A stretch of 64,000 bases of DNA. Origin: Chitinophagales bacterium. GTDB lineage: Bacteria; Bacteroidota; Bacteroidia; Chitinophagales; CAIOSU01. The notes under the pieces were generated by a model, which saw only the letters and a list, made by a program, of their open reading frames with translations, was not told the origin of the DNA and did not search any database. Of this stretch, positions 55,629 to 64,000 are shown in pieces (positions within the stretch are counted from its first letter, which is position 1; every line of letters starts with the position of its first letter). A program made the translations under genes and the position numbers. The stretch lies in contig BPHB01000001.1 of assembly GCA_026003335.1 (NCBI GenBank), positions 1,138,591 through 1,202,590 on the forward strand, read 5' to 3'.

Positions 55629-55787
55629 GGTTTTTCTTATGTGAGTTATTTTTTTACTCTTACCCTACAAGCGGATAAGGATCATCTCGCTGCCTTGACC
55701 AGAATGTGGATTATCCAGCATTTTGTTTAAATCACATTTTCCCTGTGTGTATGTTACCTGACCGACTTAAATACACACGCCTAGTTT

Positions 55788-56216
55788 TTGCAACGTAAAC
55801 ACGATGTTTTCGTAAAAAACTTCTATCAACCTTTTCATTTATGCTATCGCATCTGGCCAAAACCCTGGAAAACCAAATACCCGTTTTTTTTTTTCAAAGA
55901 GTATAAAGTGCTTTCTGCAGCTGAATTCCGTCAGCGCCTGAGGCTTTCTAAAAGGGCAAAACTGATAGATATCCGCTCGCGCGAGGAATTTCGTGAGCTG
56001 CATATTCCCGGATCGGTTAACTATGATGTTCTAAGTCCATCCTTTGTGACAAGACTTTCCAGGATGGAAAAGGGACGACCTTATTTCATTTATTGTCATA
56101 ACGGCAAACGGTGTGAAACGGCAATGCGCTTAATGGAAGAGCTCGGATTCAGAAAAGTTTACAGTTTAGCAACCGGATTGATGTCGTGGAAAGGCACTTT
56201 GGAGAGGTCTTACTGA
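55788..56216 (+). CDS. Rhodanese-like domain protein
   Basis: The C-terminal ~100 residues form a single rhodanese domain with LIDIRSREEFRELHIPGSVNYD and the active-site loop CHNGKR (Cys103). It should carry a persulfide sulfur. The N-terminal ~40 residues (from a TTG at 55788) are not family-like; a GTG at 55908 would give a compact 102-residue domain and is a plausible true start. An 8 bp inverted repeat lies just upstream at 55745-55752 and 55771-55778. Confidence 0.8.
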   Translation: MQRKHDVFVKNFYQPFHLCYRIWPKPWKTKYPFFFFKEYKVLSAAEFRQRLRLSKRAKLIDIRSREEFRELHIPGSVNYDVLSPSFVTRLSRMEKGRPYFIYCHNGKRCETAMRLMEELGFRKVYSLATGLMSWKGTLERSY

Positions 56217-56243
56217 GTTTTTCTTACGGCACACCACCGTTTA

Positions 56244-58055
56244 TTAAAAACGGGCAACATTCCTTGTCCCACGCACGATAAGTTCACGTTCAGTATAGCC
56301 CGGCCGGGCAGTATATGCCTTCGCATTTTCAAAACGCTTACTCATAACAATGCGGGCATTCGGTGAGTATAAAAAGATGTAAGGCACCTGAGCCTCCACA
56401 GCGCTCTGAAACTGCTTGTATAATGCATTTCTTTTTTCTTCATCTATTTCTCTGCGTATTGCCTCAATGAGCAGGTCGGTCTGAGCATCCCCAAACCCTA
56501 CGTAGTTGCTGCCACCCTGGTAAGATTCGGTGTGCCAGAGTTGCTTGGGATCATCTTCCGTAGGATCCTGAATCCATGCACCGCAGTACAAATCAAAATT
56601 GTGGTTTTTGATTTCATCCAGAAAAACCGTCCATTCCCTTGCAATGACTTCTATATTCACACCTATTTTCCGGCAGTTATCTTTAAAAAACAAGCCGATT
56701 TTTTCACGGGTGTCATTGCCGGCATTGTACTTAAAGACCAGCTTGAGCGGATATTTTTTGCCATTAATTACTTTATCTCTGATGCCATCGCCATCCGTAT
56801 CTTTCCAACCGGCCTCTTCCAGCAGCTGTTGTGCCCGTTGCAGGTCAAATGCATAGCCCTTGAGTTCGGTGTTATAATATTTTTTAGTTGGATGAAAAGG
56901 TCCATTGATAGGTATGCCCAGGCCATACACCAACACATCAATAATCTGCTTGCGGTCAACAGCATGGGCAAGTGCTTTTCTGACATTCAGATCAGAGAGA
57001 ATAGGGTGCTTCATATTTAACCCGATATATGTATATGCTAACTGCATAGGATCAAAGAGGTGATACATGCGCGTAAAATCCACATTCTTTCTCAGGTCAA
57101 AAAAATCTTTTTCACGAAGGGCATCCGATATGTCAATGGTTTCATCCTTCATAGCAGCAAGGGCTGTGGTGCGATCGTTGATAATTTCATAAATCAGCTT
57201 TTCCGGATAAGCCGCAAAGTTTACGGCCGTTCCGGCCAGTTGATCACCCCACCAGTTTTTCTTCTTTTCCAGGATAATGCGCTGCCCGGTAGTCCAGCTT
57301 ACAAATGCATAAGGCCCGCACCCCACCACGTAGCCTCTCTCTCGCTGGTATTTTTCGGAATTAAAGTTTCTGGCAAATTCCATCATCTTTGGGTGCTCCC
57401 GCAATCTGGCTGCCTGGAGGGGGTCACTCAGTTCTCTGAGCGTAAACGCACGCATGAGCCCATCGGGGTCATAGACGTACTCGGGAATGATAGGTGCCTG
57501 ATAAGCACTATGGCTTTCAGCGGCAAAAAACACATCCTTCGTGTAGAAAGTAAATTTTTTCGGATTGTCTTTGTCAATTTCTATATGCCAGATAAAGTCT
57601 AAATAAGGTCTGAGATGCTCGCAGTCCACATGCGGGTTTTTTACTGCCTTAAATGTAAACGCCACATCATGACCGGTAACAGGCTGCCCGTTATCCCATA
57701 CAGCTTCGGGACGAATTTCATAACTAATCGCCAAACCACCGGCAAACTCTCCGTCTGTGACCGGAGTAATCACGGGTCGTGCAACAGCTAGGGAAGGATT
57801 CAGCTCAAGGGTCTCTTTATTGATGTCCAGCAGATACATAAAAATATTGTATTCCACATAGGTGGAACTCGCATCGGTAGAGGTAAGCGGATTCAGTTTG
57901 TCACAGTCACTCAGTTCATGTATAATTACTTCCTTAACGCCTTCGCGCTTACTGTGCCATTCTGCAGAATCACCTTTTTTGGCAGAAGGACATCCGGTAA
58001 GTATAAAGCCGGCTGCCATAAACAGAGTAGGCAATGCCACAGATTTCATTTCCAT
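56244..58055 (-). CDS. Oligopeptide-type (SBP_bac_5) binding lipoprotein
   Basis: A 603-residue substrate-binding lipoprotein (FILTGCPSAKKG; Cys22) of the family-5 extracellular solute-binding proteins. It contains LNVRKALAHAVDRKQIIDVL and KAYTARPGY near the end, and the family pattern of alternating beta strands. It binds peptides, nickel or other large ligands. No ABC permease or ATPase gene is next to it, so any partner must lie elsewhere. It stands alone on the minus strand. Confidence 0.88.
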   Translation of the reverse strand: MEMKSVALPTLFMAAGFILTGCPSAKKGDSAEWHSKREGVKEVIIHELSDCDKLNPLTSTDASSTYVEYNIFMYLLDINKETLELNPSLAVARPVITPVTDGEFAGGLAISYEIRPEAVWDNGQPVTGHDVAFTFKAVKNPHVDCEHLRPYLDFIWHIEIDKDNPKKFTFYTKDVFFAAESHSAYQAPIIPEYVYDPDGLMRAFTLRELSDPLQAARLREHPKMMEFARNFNSEKYQRERGYVVGCGPYAFVSWTTGQRIILEKKKNWWGDQLAGTAVNFAAYPEKLIYEIINDRTTALAAMKDETIDISDALREKDFFDLRKNVDFTRMYHLFDPMQLAYTYIGLNMKHPILSDLNVRKALAHAVDRKQIIDVLVYGLGIPINGPFHPTKKYYNTELKGYAFDLQRAQQLLEEAGWKDTDGDGIRDKVINGKKYPLKLVFKYNAGNDTREKIGLFFKDNCRKIGVNIEVIAREWTVFLDEIKNHNFDLYCGAWIQDPTEDDPKQLWHTESYQGGSNYVGFGDAQTDLLIEAIRREIDEEKRNALYKQFQSAVEAQVPYIFLYSPNARIVMSKRFENAKAYTARPGYTERELIVRGTRNVARF

Positions 58056-58204
58056 TTATTTTATTATTATGAAGTATGTGCCAGCAACTTTTTACATAAA
58101 ACGGACTATTCCGCAAGGTTAACACAATTTAACGCCCGATAAACTTTCTTTAAACTTTTGCCGCTTAACTGCATCTTAATTTTACGATAAACAAAATCTG
58201 AATT

Positions 58205-59695
58205 ATGAAAAAACTATTGCTTTCCCCCCTCAGCGCCATTGCAGCCGCCTTATACCTGACTATAGCTCTTACACCGATTCCGGTTCATGCTCAGCAGCTA
58301 AAACAAAACAATGAAGGAGAAATACGGGTAAAAATAACTCAAAAGTCTAACGGGAAATCCCATACGATTGAAAAGGTATTTTCCGCAGAAGATAAAGAAG
58401 CTTTAAATGCATTTCTGAAAGAATACCATATTGACCTGAGTGCAGATGACCTGCGAGACCAGCAGCAATTGGAAATCCACATCCGTAAAGGGACAGGCTC
58501 CAAAACTTACGATGATGTGTATTTGCAGGCGTGGGAAGATGAGCCCGAAGCCATCACACAACAAAGCCAAGCCTTTCTGGGAGTGTTAACGATAGCCCTG
58601 CACGAGGAGAACTCTGCAATATCCAAAGGAGTGAAAGTAACAGGTGTGATACCCGGATCCGCTGCGGAGGAAGCCGGATTACAGGAAGGTGATATTATAA
58701 CACGTGTAGGCGACAAGGATATAACCGATCCGGAGCAATTCAGGCAAACCATCCGTTCCTTCAAACCGGGCGAAAAAGTAGAGATCGTGTTCTTCCGCAA
58801 TGGCAGCAGAAACCAGATCACGGCCACATTGGGTAAAAAAGACGAATTCAGAAACCACAGATTTATGCAACCTTTCGTTCCATGGGGGGAGCATCCTGTT
58901 CCGCCTATGTTAAAATCTGACCGGTTGGATGACATACCTTTCCTGGGGGTGGCTCCAGCAGACACCGATGACTCTTTGGAAGGCGTTAGGGTAGGAAAGG
59001 TATTTGAGGAATCCACAGCTGAAGAGCTGGGTTTACAGCAGGGTGATGTGATTGTAAAAGTAAATGAACAGCCGGTAAAACACTTTAAAGAGTTGAAAGC
59101 CATCATTGCGGCAGCAAAACCAGGAGAAACCATTACGGTGGAATGGATCAGAGATGGCAAAAGCATGGTTGCTTCGGCAGTGTTAAAAAGTAAAGCTGAG
59201 AGCGGAGTATTCGGCTTCTGGAGAGATGATCGGTTTCCGTTTGAACCCATGCCCTGGACTCCAAAGATGTGGAGGGAGCCGGATGAAATGACCCCGAATG
59301 AAATTCAGCGTGCTATTGAACAGCTTGAAAAAAGGATTGAAGAGCTAAAAAATCAACTCAAAAACCTGAGCGGTGATGACGAAGCAGAGGAAGAAACACA
59401 TATCGTCATTTCCATGGAAGATACCGAACCTGCCACCCTAAAAATAGAGGATCTGACTTTCTCTCCTAACCCCAGCAAAGGGCAATTTACCTTGCGGTTT
59501 ACACTACCCGAAAAGGGAAAGACAACCGTAAAAATCTTTGACCTGCAAAACAAGGAAGTCTATTCCGAAACGCTAGGCAGGTTTACAGGTAAGTATGAAA
59601 AGCAAATTGACCTGAGCAATCAGGCCAAAGGCATTTACTTACTACATATAACACAAAACGACAAATCACTCCACAAAAAAATCGTCATTCAATAA
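58205..59695 (+). CDS. T9SS-secreted double-PDZ protein
   Basis: A 496-residue protein with a signal peptide (about 1-30). Its two PDZ domains (about 115-205 with VIPGSAAEEAGLQEGDIITRVGD; about 240-330 with ESTAEELGLQQGDVIVKVNE) resemble those of HtrA and C-terminal proteases, but there is no protease domain. A charged coiled coil (IQRAIEQLEKRIEELKNQLK) and a T9SS type A sorting domain (FSPNPSKGQFTLRF ... KKIVIQ) follow. It is surface-exposed or released and may be a scaffold. Confidence 0.9.
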   Translation: MKKLLLSPLSAIAAALYLTIALTPIPVHAQQLKQNNEGEIRVKITQKSNGKSHTIEKVFSAEDKEALNAFLKEYHIDLSADDLRDQQQLEIHIRKGTGSKTYDDVYLQAWEDEPEAITQQSQAFLGVLTIALHEENSAISKGVKVTGVIPGSAAEEAGLQEGDIITRVGDKDITDPEQFRQTIRSFKPGEKVEIVFFRNGSRNQITATLGKKDEFRNHRFMQPFVPWGEHPVPPMLKSDRLDDIPFLGVAPADTDDSLEGVRVGKVFEESTAEELGLQQGDVIVKVNEQPVKHFKELKAIIAAAKPGETITVEWIRDGKSMVASAVLKSKAESGVFGFWRDDRFPFEPMPWTPKMWREPDEMTPNEIQRAIEQLEKRIEELKNQLKNLSGDDEAEEETHIVISMEDTEPATLKIEDLTFSPNPSKGQFTLRFTLPEKGKTTVKIFDLQNKEVYSETLGRFTGKYEKQIDLSNQAKGIYLLHITQNDKSLHKKIVIQ

Positions 59696-59877
59696 CGTCA
59701 TTAGCTGTTTTTTCTCAAAAAGCAAGGCTGTTGATGCGATGACCGTTTTTTCTGGCCGCCTGAAAATTCGCCATAGCGAAAGAAACTGTTTAACACTGGC
59801 GAAGCTGACAACTGTATCCTTGCATGCCGTGACCCTGGCATAAGCAAGAATATCTATTTTTACATTTCAATTCATTC

Positions 59878-61074
59878 ATGTCACTCGCTACAGCTTATAC
59901 CTCCCCGTTTGAAGACACAGCAACCGCTTTTGCCAGCAAAAGCAACGAAGAACTTCGCAGGATTTACTTCATATTCCGATCATTCAACCAGCCCCTGCTT
60001 TTACATACTGGCACTGCTCTGGCCAATGCTGCCCTCTGGCTGCGTCTTCCGGTTAATGCCCTCATAAAAAAGACCGTCTATCGCCAGTTTTGCGGAGGAG
60101 AAACGCTTGCTGAATGTGAAGCCGTGATAACTACCTTAGCCCGATCAGGCATAAAAACCGTTTTACAGTATTGTGTGGAAACCCAGTCATCCGAAAAAGA
60201 TTTTGACCGTATTACTGCCGAACTGGTACACGCAGCAGAATTTGCGGCAAGCCATAAAGCTGTACAAGCAATCTCCTGTAAATTCACCGGCATAGCCAGC
60301 TTTCGTCTGCTGGAGAAGATACAATCAGGCGGGGTTTTGTCGGAATCCGAAAAAACTGCGCTCCAGCGTGTACGCCATCGTATGCATCAGATGTGCCACG
60401 CAGCAGAACAGGCCGGAATACAAATCTTTTTTGATGCAGAGGAAAGCTGGATTCAGCAGCCGATGGACGAGCTGGTTAGTGAGATGATGGCTCTCTACAA
60501 CACGGGCCGGGCAGTGGTCTTCAACACTTTTCAGCTTTACCGGACAGATCGCCTCAATTACCTGATGGTTTCGCATCAAAAAGCAATAAAAGGAAAATAC
60601 ATACTCGGAGCCAAACTGGTGCGCGGAGCATATCTGGAGAAAGAGCGCATCCGCGCAAAACGGATGGGCTACCCGTCACCTCTGCATCCCACCAAACAAG
60701 AAACCGACAAAGCATATAATGCAGCCCTACACTACTGTCTTAGTCATATACATGAAATATCCTTTTATGCGGCTACACACAATGAGCAAAGCTGTTTGCT
60801 CGTGATGAATTACCTGACTGAAAATGGCCTCCCTCCCGCACATCCCCATATCTATTTTTCACAGCTCTACGGTATGGGAGAACACATTACTTATAATCTG
60901 GCCCGCCTGGGCTTCCATGCCACTAAGCTTGTACCCTACGGACCTGTGAGAGAGGCTATCCCCTACCTGATTCGCAGAGCCTATGAAAACAGTTCGGTGA
61001 AAGGGCAGGTCAGCCGTGAACTCCAGCAAATAGAGCGTGAAATGAAGCGCAGAAAAATGAAACTGGTATTATAA
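59878..61074 (+). CDS. Proline dehydrogenase
   Basis: A 398-residue monofunctional FAD-dependent proline dehydrogenase (PutA-like PRODH, TIM barrel), oxidising proline to pyrroline-5-carboxylate. Signatures include ILGAKLVRGAYLEKER (about residues 243-258), SFYAATHNEQSC and LYGMGEHITYNLA, and the C-terminal YLIRRAYENSSVKG with the substrate-binding paired Arg residues. No P5C dehydrogenase gene is next to it. Confidence 0.93.
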   Translation: MSLATAYTSPFEDTATAFASKSNEELRRIYFIFRSFNQPLLLHTGTALANAALWLRLPVNALIKKTVYRQFCGGETLAECEAVITTLARSGIKTVLQYCVETQSSEKDFDRITAELVHAAEFAASHKAVQAISCKFTGIASFRLLEKIQSGGVLSESEKTALQRVRHRMHQMCHAAEQAGIQIFFDAEESWIQQPMDELVSEMMALYNTGRAVVFNTFQLYRTDRLNYLMVSHQKAIKGKYILGAKLVRGAYLEKERIRAKRMGYPSPLHPTKQETDKAYNAALHYCLSHIHEISFYAATHNEQSCLLVMNYLTENGLPPAHPHIYFSQLYGMGEHITYNLARLGFHATKLVPYGPVREAIPYLIRRAYENSSVKGQVSRELQQIEREMKRRKMKLVL

Positions 61075-61235
61075 AACTCTCAAAGGCTTTCCACATCTGT
61101 TGAAACTATTTTTGCTATCTGAAAAATTACGCCTGCTATCTTTATTATAAAAACTTGCCTGTTCTATCATTTCACATGCATCTTTAGCCGAACAGGAAGA
61201 AAGGGTAAATTAGTTTGCACGAAACTTCAGCTACC

Positions 61236-62030
61236 ATGCAGCAATACCTGAATCTTTTACAAGACATTCTGGACAAAGGAGTAAAAAAAGAAGATCGCAC
61301 CGGAACCGGCACCTACAGTCTTTTCGGTTACCAGATGCGTTTTGACCTGCAGCAGGGCTTCCCGCTACTGACCACCAAGAAACTGCACGTCAAATCTATC
61401 ATCTATGAACTGCTTTGGTTTCTTCGGGGCGATACGAATATAAAATACCTGAAAGAAAACGGAGTATCTATCTGGGATGAATGGGCTGATGAAAAAGGCG
61501 ATCTGGGGCCAATTTATGGCTATCAGTGGCGATCCTGGCCTACACCCGATGGGCGGCACATAGACCAAATCAGCAACGTGATAAAGGAAATAAAAACCAA
61601 TCCGGATTCACGCAGACTCCTTGTTTCAGCTTGGAATGTAGCAGATATTGAAAAAATGGCTCTCCCACCCTGCCATTGCCTGTTCCAGTTTTATGTGGCC
61701 AACGGCAAACTTTCCTGCCAGCTTTATCAGCGCAGTGCAGACGTATTTCTAGGCGTGCCGTTCAACATTGCTTCTTACTCACTACTAACGCTAATGATTG
61801 CACATGTCACCCATCTTGAACCCGGAGAATTTATCCACACCTTTGGAGACGTACATCTGTATCTGAATCATATTGAGCAGGCACAAGAGCAGCTTACCCG
61901 CAAACCCAAACCACTGCCCAAAATGTTGTTAAATGAAAAGGTAAAATCCATTTTTGACTTTACGTATGCGGATTTTCACCTGACCAACTATGACCCGCAT
62001 CCGCACATTCCGGCAAAAGTGGCCGTATAG
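61236..62030 (+). CDS. thyA: Thymidylate synthase
   Basis: Folate-dependent methylation of dUMP to dTMP. The start is at the ATG at 61236 ([15 protein letters not shown]), giving 264 residues as in E. coli, rather than a TTG 21 bases upstream. The catalytic Cys146 is in [11 protein letters not shown], and [11 protein letters not shown] and the C-terminal [13 protein letters not shown] are present. It is 18 bases ahead of folA, so dTMP synthesis and folate recycling are co-expressed. A near-consensus box TTAGTTTG is at 61210-61217. Confidence 0.97.
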   Translation: MQQYLNLLQDILDKGVKKEDRTGTGTYSLFGYQMRFDLQQGFPLLTTKKLHVKSIIYELLWFLRGDTNIKYLKENGVSIWDEWADEKGDLGPIYGYQWRSWPTPDGRHIDQISNVIKEIKTNPDSRRLLVSAWNVADIEKMALPPCHCLFQFYVANGKLSCQLYQRSADVFLGVPFNIASYSLLTLMIAHVTHLEPGEFIHTFGDVHLYLNHIEQAQEQLTRKPKPLPKMLLNEKVKSIFDFTYADFHLTNYDPHPHIPAKVAV

Positions 62031-62048
62031 GGCAGAAGCCACTGAACC

Positions 62049-62540
62049 ATGATTGCCCTCATTCTTGCTGTCAGCGAAAACCAGGTTATTGGTAAGGATA
62101 ATAAGCTGCCCTGGCATCTGCCGGCTGATATGAAGCACTTTGTGCAGTTAACCAAAGGACATGTTGTAATCATGGGCAGAAAAACCTTTGAATCTCTGCA
62201 AAAGCCTTTGCCCGATCGCATCAACCTGGTGGTTACACGGCAGCATGATTTTCATGCACCCGGAACCATTATTTGCCATTCCCTTGAAGAAGCCCTTCAA
62301 AAAGCTGCGCATTATGAATCCAAAGATATTTTTATTATTGGCGGCAGTGAAATTTATCGGCAAAGCCTCCCCCTCGCTGACCGCATTTACCTTACCCGCA
62401 TACATCACCAGTTCGAAGGAGATACTTTTTTTCCTGACCCTGACCCGCAGCAATGGCAAATTGTCTCCCGTGCCTTCCATCTCCCGGATGAAAAAAATCC
62501 ATATCCTTATACTTTTATTACCTACGCAAAAATTAAATGA
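62049..62540 (+). CDS. folA: Dihydrofolate reductase
   Basis: A 163-residue enzyme that reduces dihydrofolate to tetrahydrofolate with NADPH. It has the family N-terminus LILAVSENQVIGKDNKLPWHL, VIMGRKTFESL and IIGGSEIYRQSLPLADRIYL. It follows thyA in an operon. Confidence 0.96.
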   Translation: MIALILAVSENQVIGKDNKLPWHLPADMKHFVQLTKGHVVIMGRKTFESLQKPLPDRINLVVTRQHDFHAPGTIICHSLEEALQKAAHYESKDIFIIGGSEIYRQSLPLADRIYLTRIHHQFEGDTFFPDPDPQQWQIVSRAFHLPDEKNPYPYTFITYAKIK

Positions 62541-62576
62541 TAACGAGCCGGCTTATCTTTATTTAAAAATAAATAG

Positions 62577-63377
62577 ATGAACCCAGATAGATACATTGTC
62601 GTCCTCGTGTGTATTCTCGCTGCCTTTTGCAATTCCTGTGAAAAGTATTTTGACAACCGTGAAGTGCTTACGTCTCAGAATCATGCGCTGGCAGAATGCA
62701 CTTTTCTGTTTGCTGCCCATAGTGCATTGACTGCGGTGAGCCCGGAAGGTGCATTACTGCACAACAACTGCTTTATGCCGGTGAGCAATGGAAACATGGT
62801 GAGCATTGATTTTGGCTACCCGGGTTGCGAGGGGCTAATGCAGATGCCGGCCAGTGGCAAAATAGATGTAGAGTTGCGAGCCGACACCATGATTCTCACG
62901 TTCAAGAATTTTCTTCTCAAAGGATATGCCCCGGACGGTACGGTATGGCTGATTAATGAAGGCTTGAACAATCAGGGCAATCCGGTTTACCATATGTTGG
63001 TCAAAGACGGCACCCTGACAGCTACACGCGAACAATCCGGTGAGGAATATCAGCTAAAGTGGAGTTGCGACTATTATCTGGAGCGTGTGGATACCGGGGC
63101 ATCGTCCCTTTCAACCGATGACATGTATAAGATCACAGGGCACGCATCAGGCGTCAATCAGGAAGGGAGAAGCTTTGAAGCTACAATTGAACAGGCACTT
63201 CAGAAATTTGTAAACTGTCGCTGGGTTGGCAGCGGAATCAGCCGCATCCGGCCAGAAGGATTAAGAACGCGCCAGCTCAATTACGGCTCAGCATGCAGTA
63301 CCACCGCTAACTGCTGTGATAATTATGCAAGGGAAGAAGACATGCCCTGGGCTGATCCTACCGTGTTAATGAAATAA
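62577..63377 (+). CDS. Putative lipoprotein, unknown
   Basis: A 266-residue protein with a signal and probable lipid-anchor Cys (FCNSC near residue 21). Its body is rich in Tyr, Cys and Gly and includes GYPGCEGLMQMPASG and a C-terminal CSTTANCCDNYA. A small beta-rich domain is likely. I do not recognise the family. It follows folA by 36 bases and may be read through from thyA-folA; a TATCTTTA box just upstream is a near-consensus promoter. Confidence 0.75.
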   Translation: MNPDRYIVVLVCILAAFCNSCEKYFDNREVLTSQNHALAECTFLFAAHSALTAVSPEGALLHNNCFMPVSNGNMVSIDFGYPGCEGLMQMPASGKIDVELRADTMILTFKNFLLKGYAPDGTVWLINEGLNNQGNPVYHMLVKDGTLTATREQSGEEYQLKWSCDYYLERVDTGASSLSTDDMYKITGHASGVNQEGRSFEATIEQALQKFVNCRWVGSGISRIRPEGLRTRQLNYGSACSTTANCCDNYAREEDMPWADPTVLMK

Positions 63378-63435
63378 AAACCGCTTAGGCCCCTCTCTAA
63401 CCCGGTCCTTATCCAAATACCTATGCCGGCCGCCA

Positions 63436-63750
63436 CTAAGCCTGAGCCGTTGGGCCGCCAAAATTCATAGGAATACCTACTGAACCGGTGTCTCTGATTT
63501 CGCCATGTACCTGCTCATACTTCTTTATATTATCCGCTAAAGCGCCAAGCAACCTTTTGGCGTGCTGAGGCGTGAGCAATATTCTGGATTTCACTTTTGC
63601 CTTCGGTACACCCGGCATCACCCGGACAAAATCAATCACAAACTCTGCATTGGAATGGGTAATTATTGCGAGATTAGAATACACCCCTTCTGCTACTTCT
63701 TCCGGCAGCTCAATATTGATTTGATTAGGCCTGTTCTTCTGATCATCCAT
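63436..63750 (-). CDS. DUF3467-family protein
   Basis: A 104-residue protein matching DUF3467 (INIELPEEVAEGVYSNLAII; then LTPQHAKRLLGALADNIKKYE), a small conserved beta/alpha protein common in Bacteroidota. The function is unknown. It is just downstream, on the same strand, of a PorP/SprF-family gene that runs off the window, about 60 bases apart. Confidence 0.9.
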   Translation of the reverse strand: MDDQKNRPNQINIELPEEVAEGVYSNLAIITHSNAEFVIDFVRVMPGVPKAKVKSRILLTPQHAKRLLGALADNIKKYEQVHGEIRDTGSVGIPMNFGGPTAQA

Positions 63751-63810
63751 GTATTTTAAATTTTTGATGAAAAAATAAATTCACACACCCGAAATAACGG
63801 AAAGTATGCA

Positions 63811-64000
63811 TTACCTGTTAAAGTGATATGAAACGAACACCTCATGGGATCCGCCCAGATACGAGGCAATATCTGAAAAGGAAAGGTCATAAGCATACCC
63901 TATCTTAAATTGCCTTTTTATCATTACGCCTGCGTCAACCACAATGTTAGTCATGGAGCGGTAGCCAGCACCTATCCATAGCGTATTCTTATAGCGGAAA
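63811..64000 (-). CDS. PorP/SprF-family outer-membrane protein (partial, C-terminus)
   Basis: An open frame from the right window edge to a TAA at 63811-63813, encoding 62 residues. It reads WIGAGYRSMTNIVVDAGVMI then FKIGYAYDLSFSDIASYLGG and HEVFVSYHF, the C-terminal strands of a PorP/SprF-type barrel like the gene at 9181. The N-terminus is outside the window. It adds a second PorP-like protein to this chromosome. Confidence 0.82.
   Translation of the reverse strand, partial: FRYKNTLWIGAGYRSMTNIVVDAGVMIKRQFKIGYAYDLSFSDIASYLGGSHEVFVSYHFNR

Noticed and set aside
59696-59877. 34-codon frame (59739-59843) and small hairpin before the proline dehydrogenase gene
   Set aside because: The frame has no ribosome-binding site, family match or codon signal, and the hairpin is only 5 bp; it is most likely chance.

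Overview
This window is a 64 kb stretch of a chromosome from the phylum Bacteroidota, probably a Chitinophagales- or Saprospirales-like lineage; the order is inferred. The evidence is four large secreted proteins with C-terminal type IX secretion (T9SS) sorting domains, PorP/SprF outer-membrane proteins, a PorP + OmpA/PD40 gene pair, SprB-type adhesin repeats, few Shine-Dalgarno sites, and promoter -7 boxes of the Bacteroidota form TAnnTTTG. There is no insertion sequence, prophage, CRISPR array or rRNA operon. One tRNA (Lys, TTT) is present. Both ends cut into ordinary chromosome: lpxB ends near the left edge and a PorP/SprF-family gene runs off the right edge.

Layout. 0-7 kb (minus strand): lpxB, a small membrane protein and surE, then a Tat-type Rieske protein, a LysE exporter, a T9SS-secreted vanadium-haloperoxidase-like enzyme and a lipoprotein. 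7.0-7.5 kb has no protein gene but holds a long rod-like inverted-repeat structure with an oligo-T end, a candidate 6S-like RNA. 7.5-16 kb: small lipoproteins, tRNA-Lys, nitroreductase, BamE-like lipoprotein, the PorP/OmpA envelope pair, aroC, a dicarboxylate/amino-acid symporter and a DinB-like protein. 16.3-24.9 kb is one 2871-residue adhesin with 26 copies of a ~51-residue Cys-containing repeat. 25-34.9 kb is mostly housekeeping (dapD, cca, miaA, an M16 peptidase pair, an MFS carrier).

35-44.4 kb is a surface-glycan region: flippase, GT4 and GT2 glycosyltransferases, a stand-alone acyl carrier protein, a FabH-type ketosynthase, a GNAT acyltransferase, a NUDIX enzyme, a polytopic GT-C-like enzyme and an FAD oxidoreductase of the UDP-galactopyranose mutase/amine-oxidase type. 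The ACP + ketosynthase + GNAT combination suggests that an unusual acyl group is built and placed on an amino sugar. 44.4-64 kb: a haem-binding protein, a ferredoxin divergent from a LuxC-like acyl-CoA reductase, a T9SS CocE/NonD hydrolase, a CLC channel behind a structured leader with a strong terminator, an HSL-type esterase, a DUF1573-VWA fusion, an orphan oligopeptide-type binding protein, a T9SS PDZ protein, proline dehydrogenase, thyA-folA, and a DUF3467 protein.

The most interesting items are the 6S-like RNA candidate (about 7060-7294), the structured RNA/terminator ahead of the CLC gene (52284-52445), the giant Cys-repeat adhesin with its exact-period 576 bp internal duplication, and the ACP/ketosynthase sugar-modification cluster.
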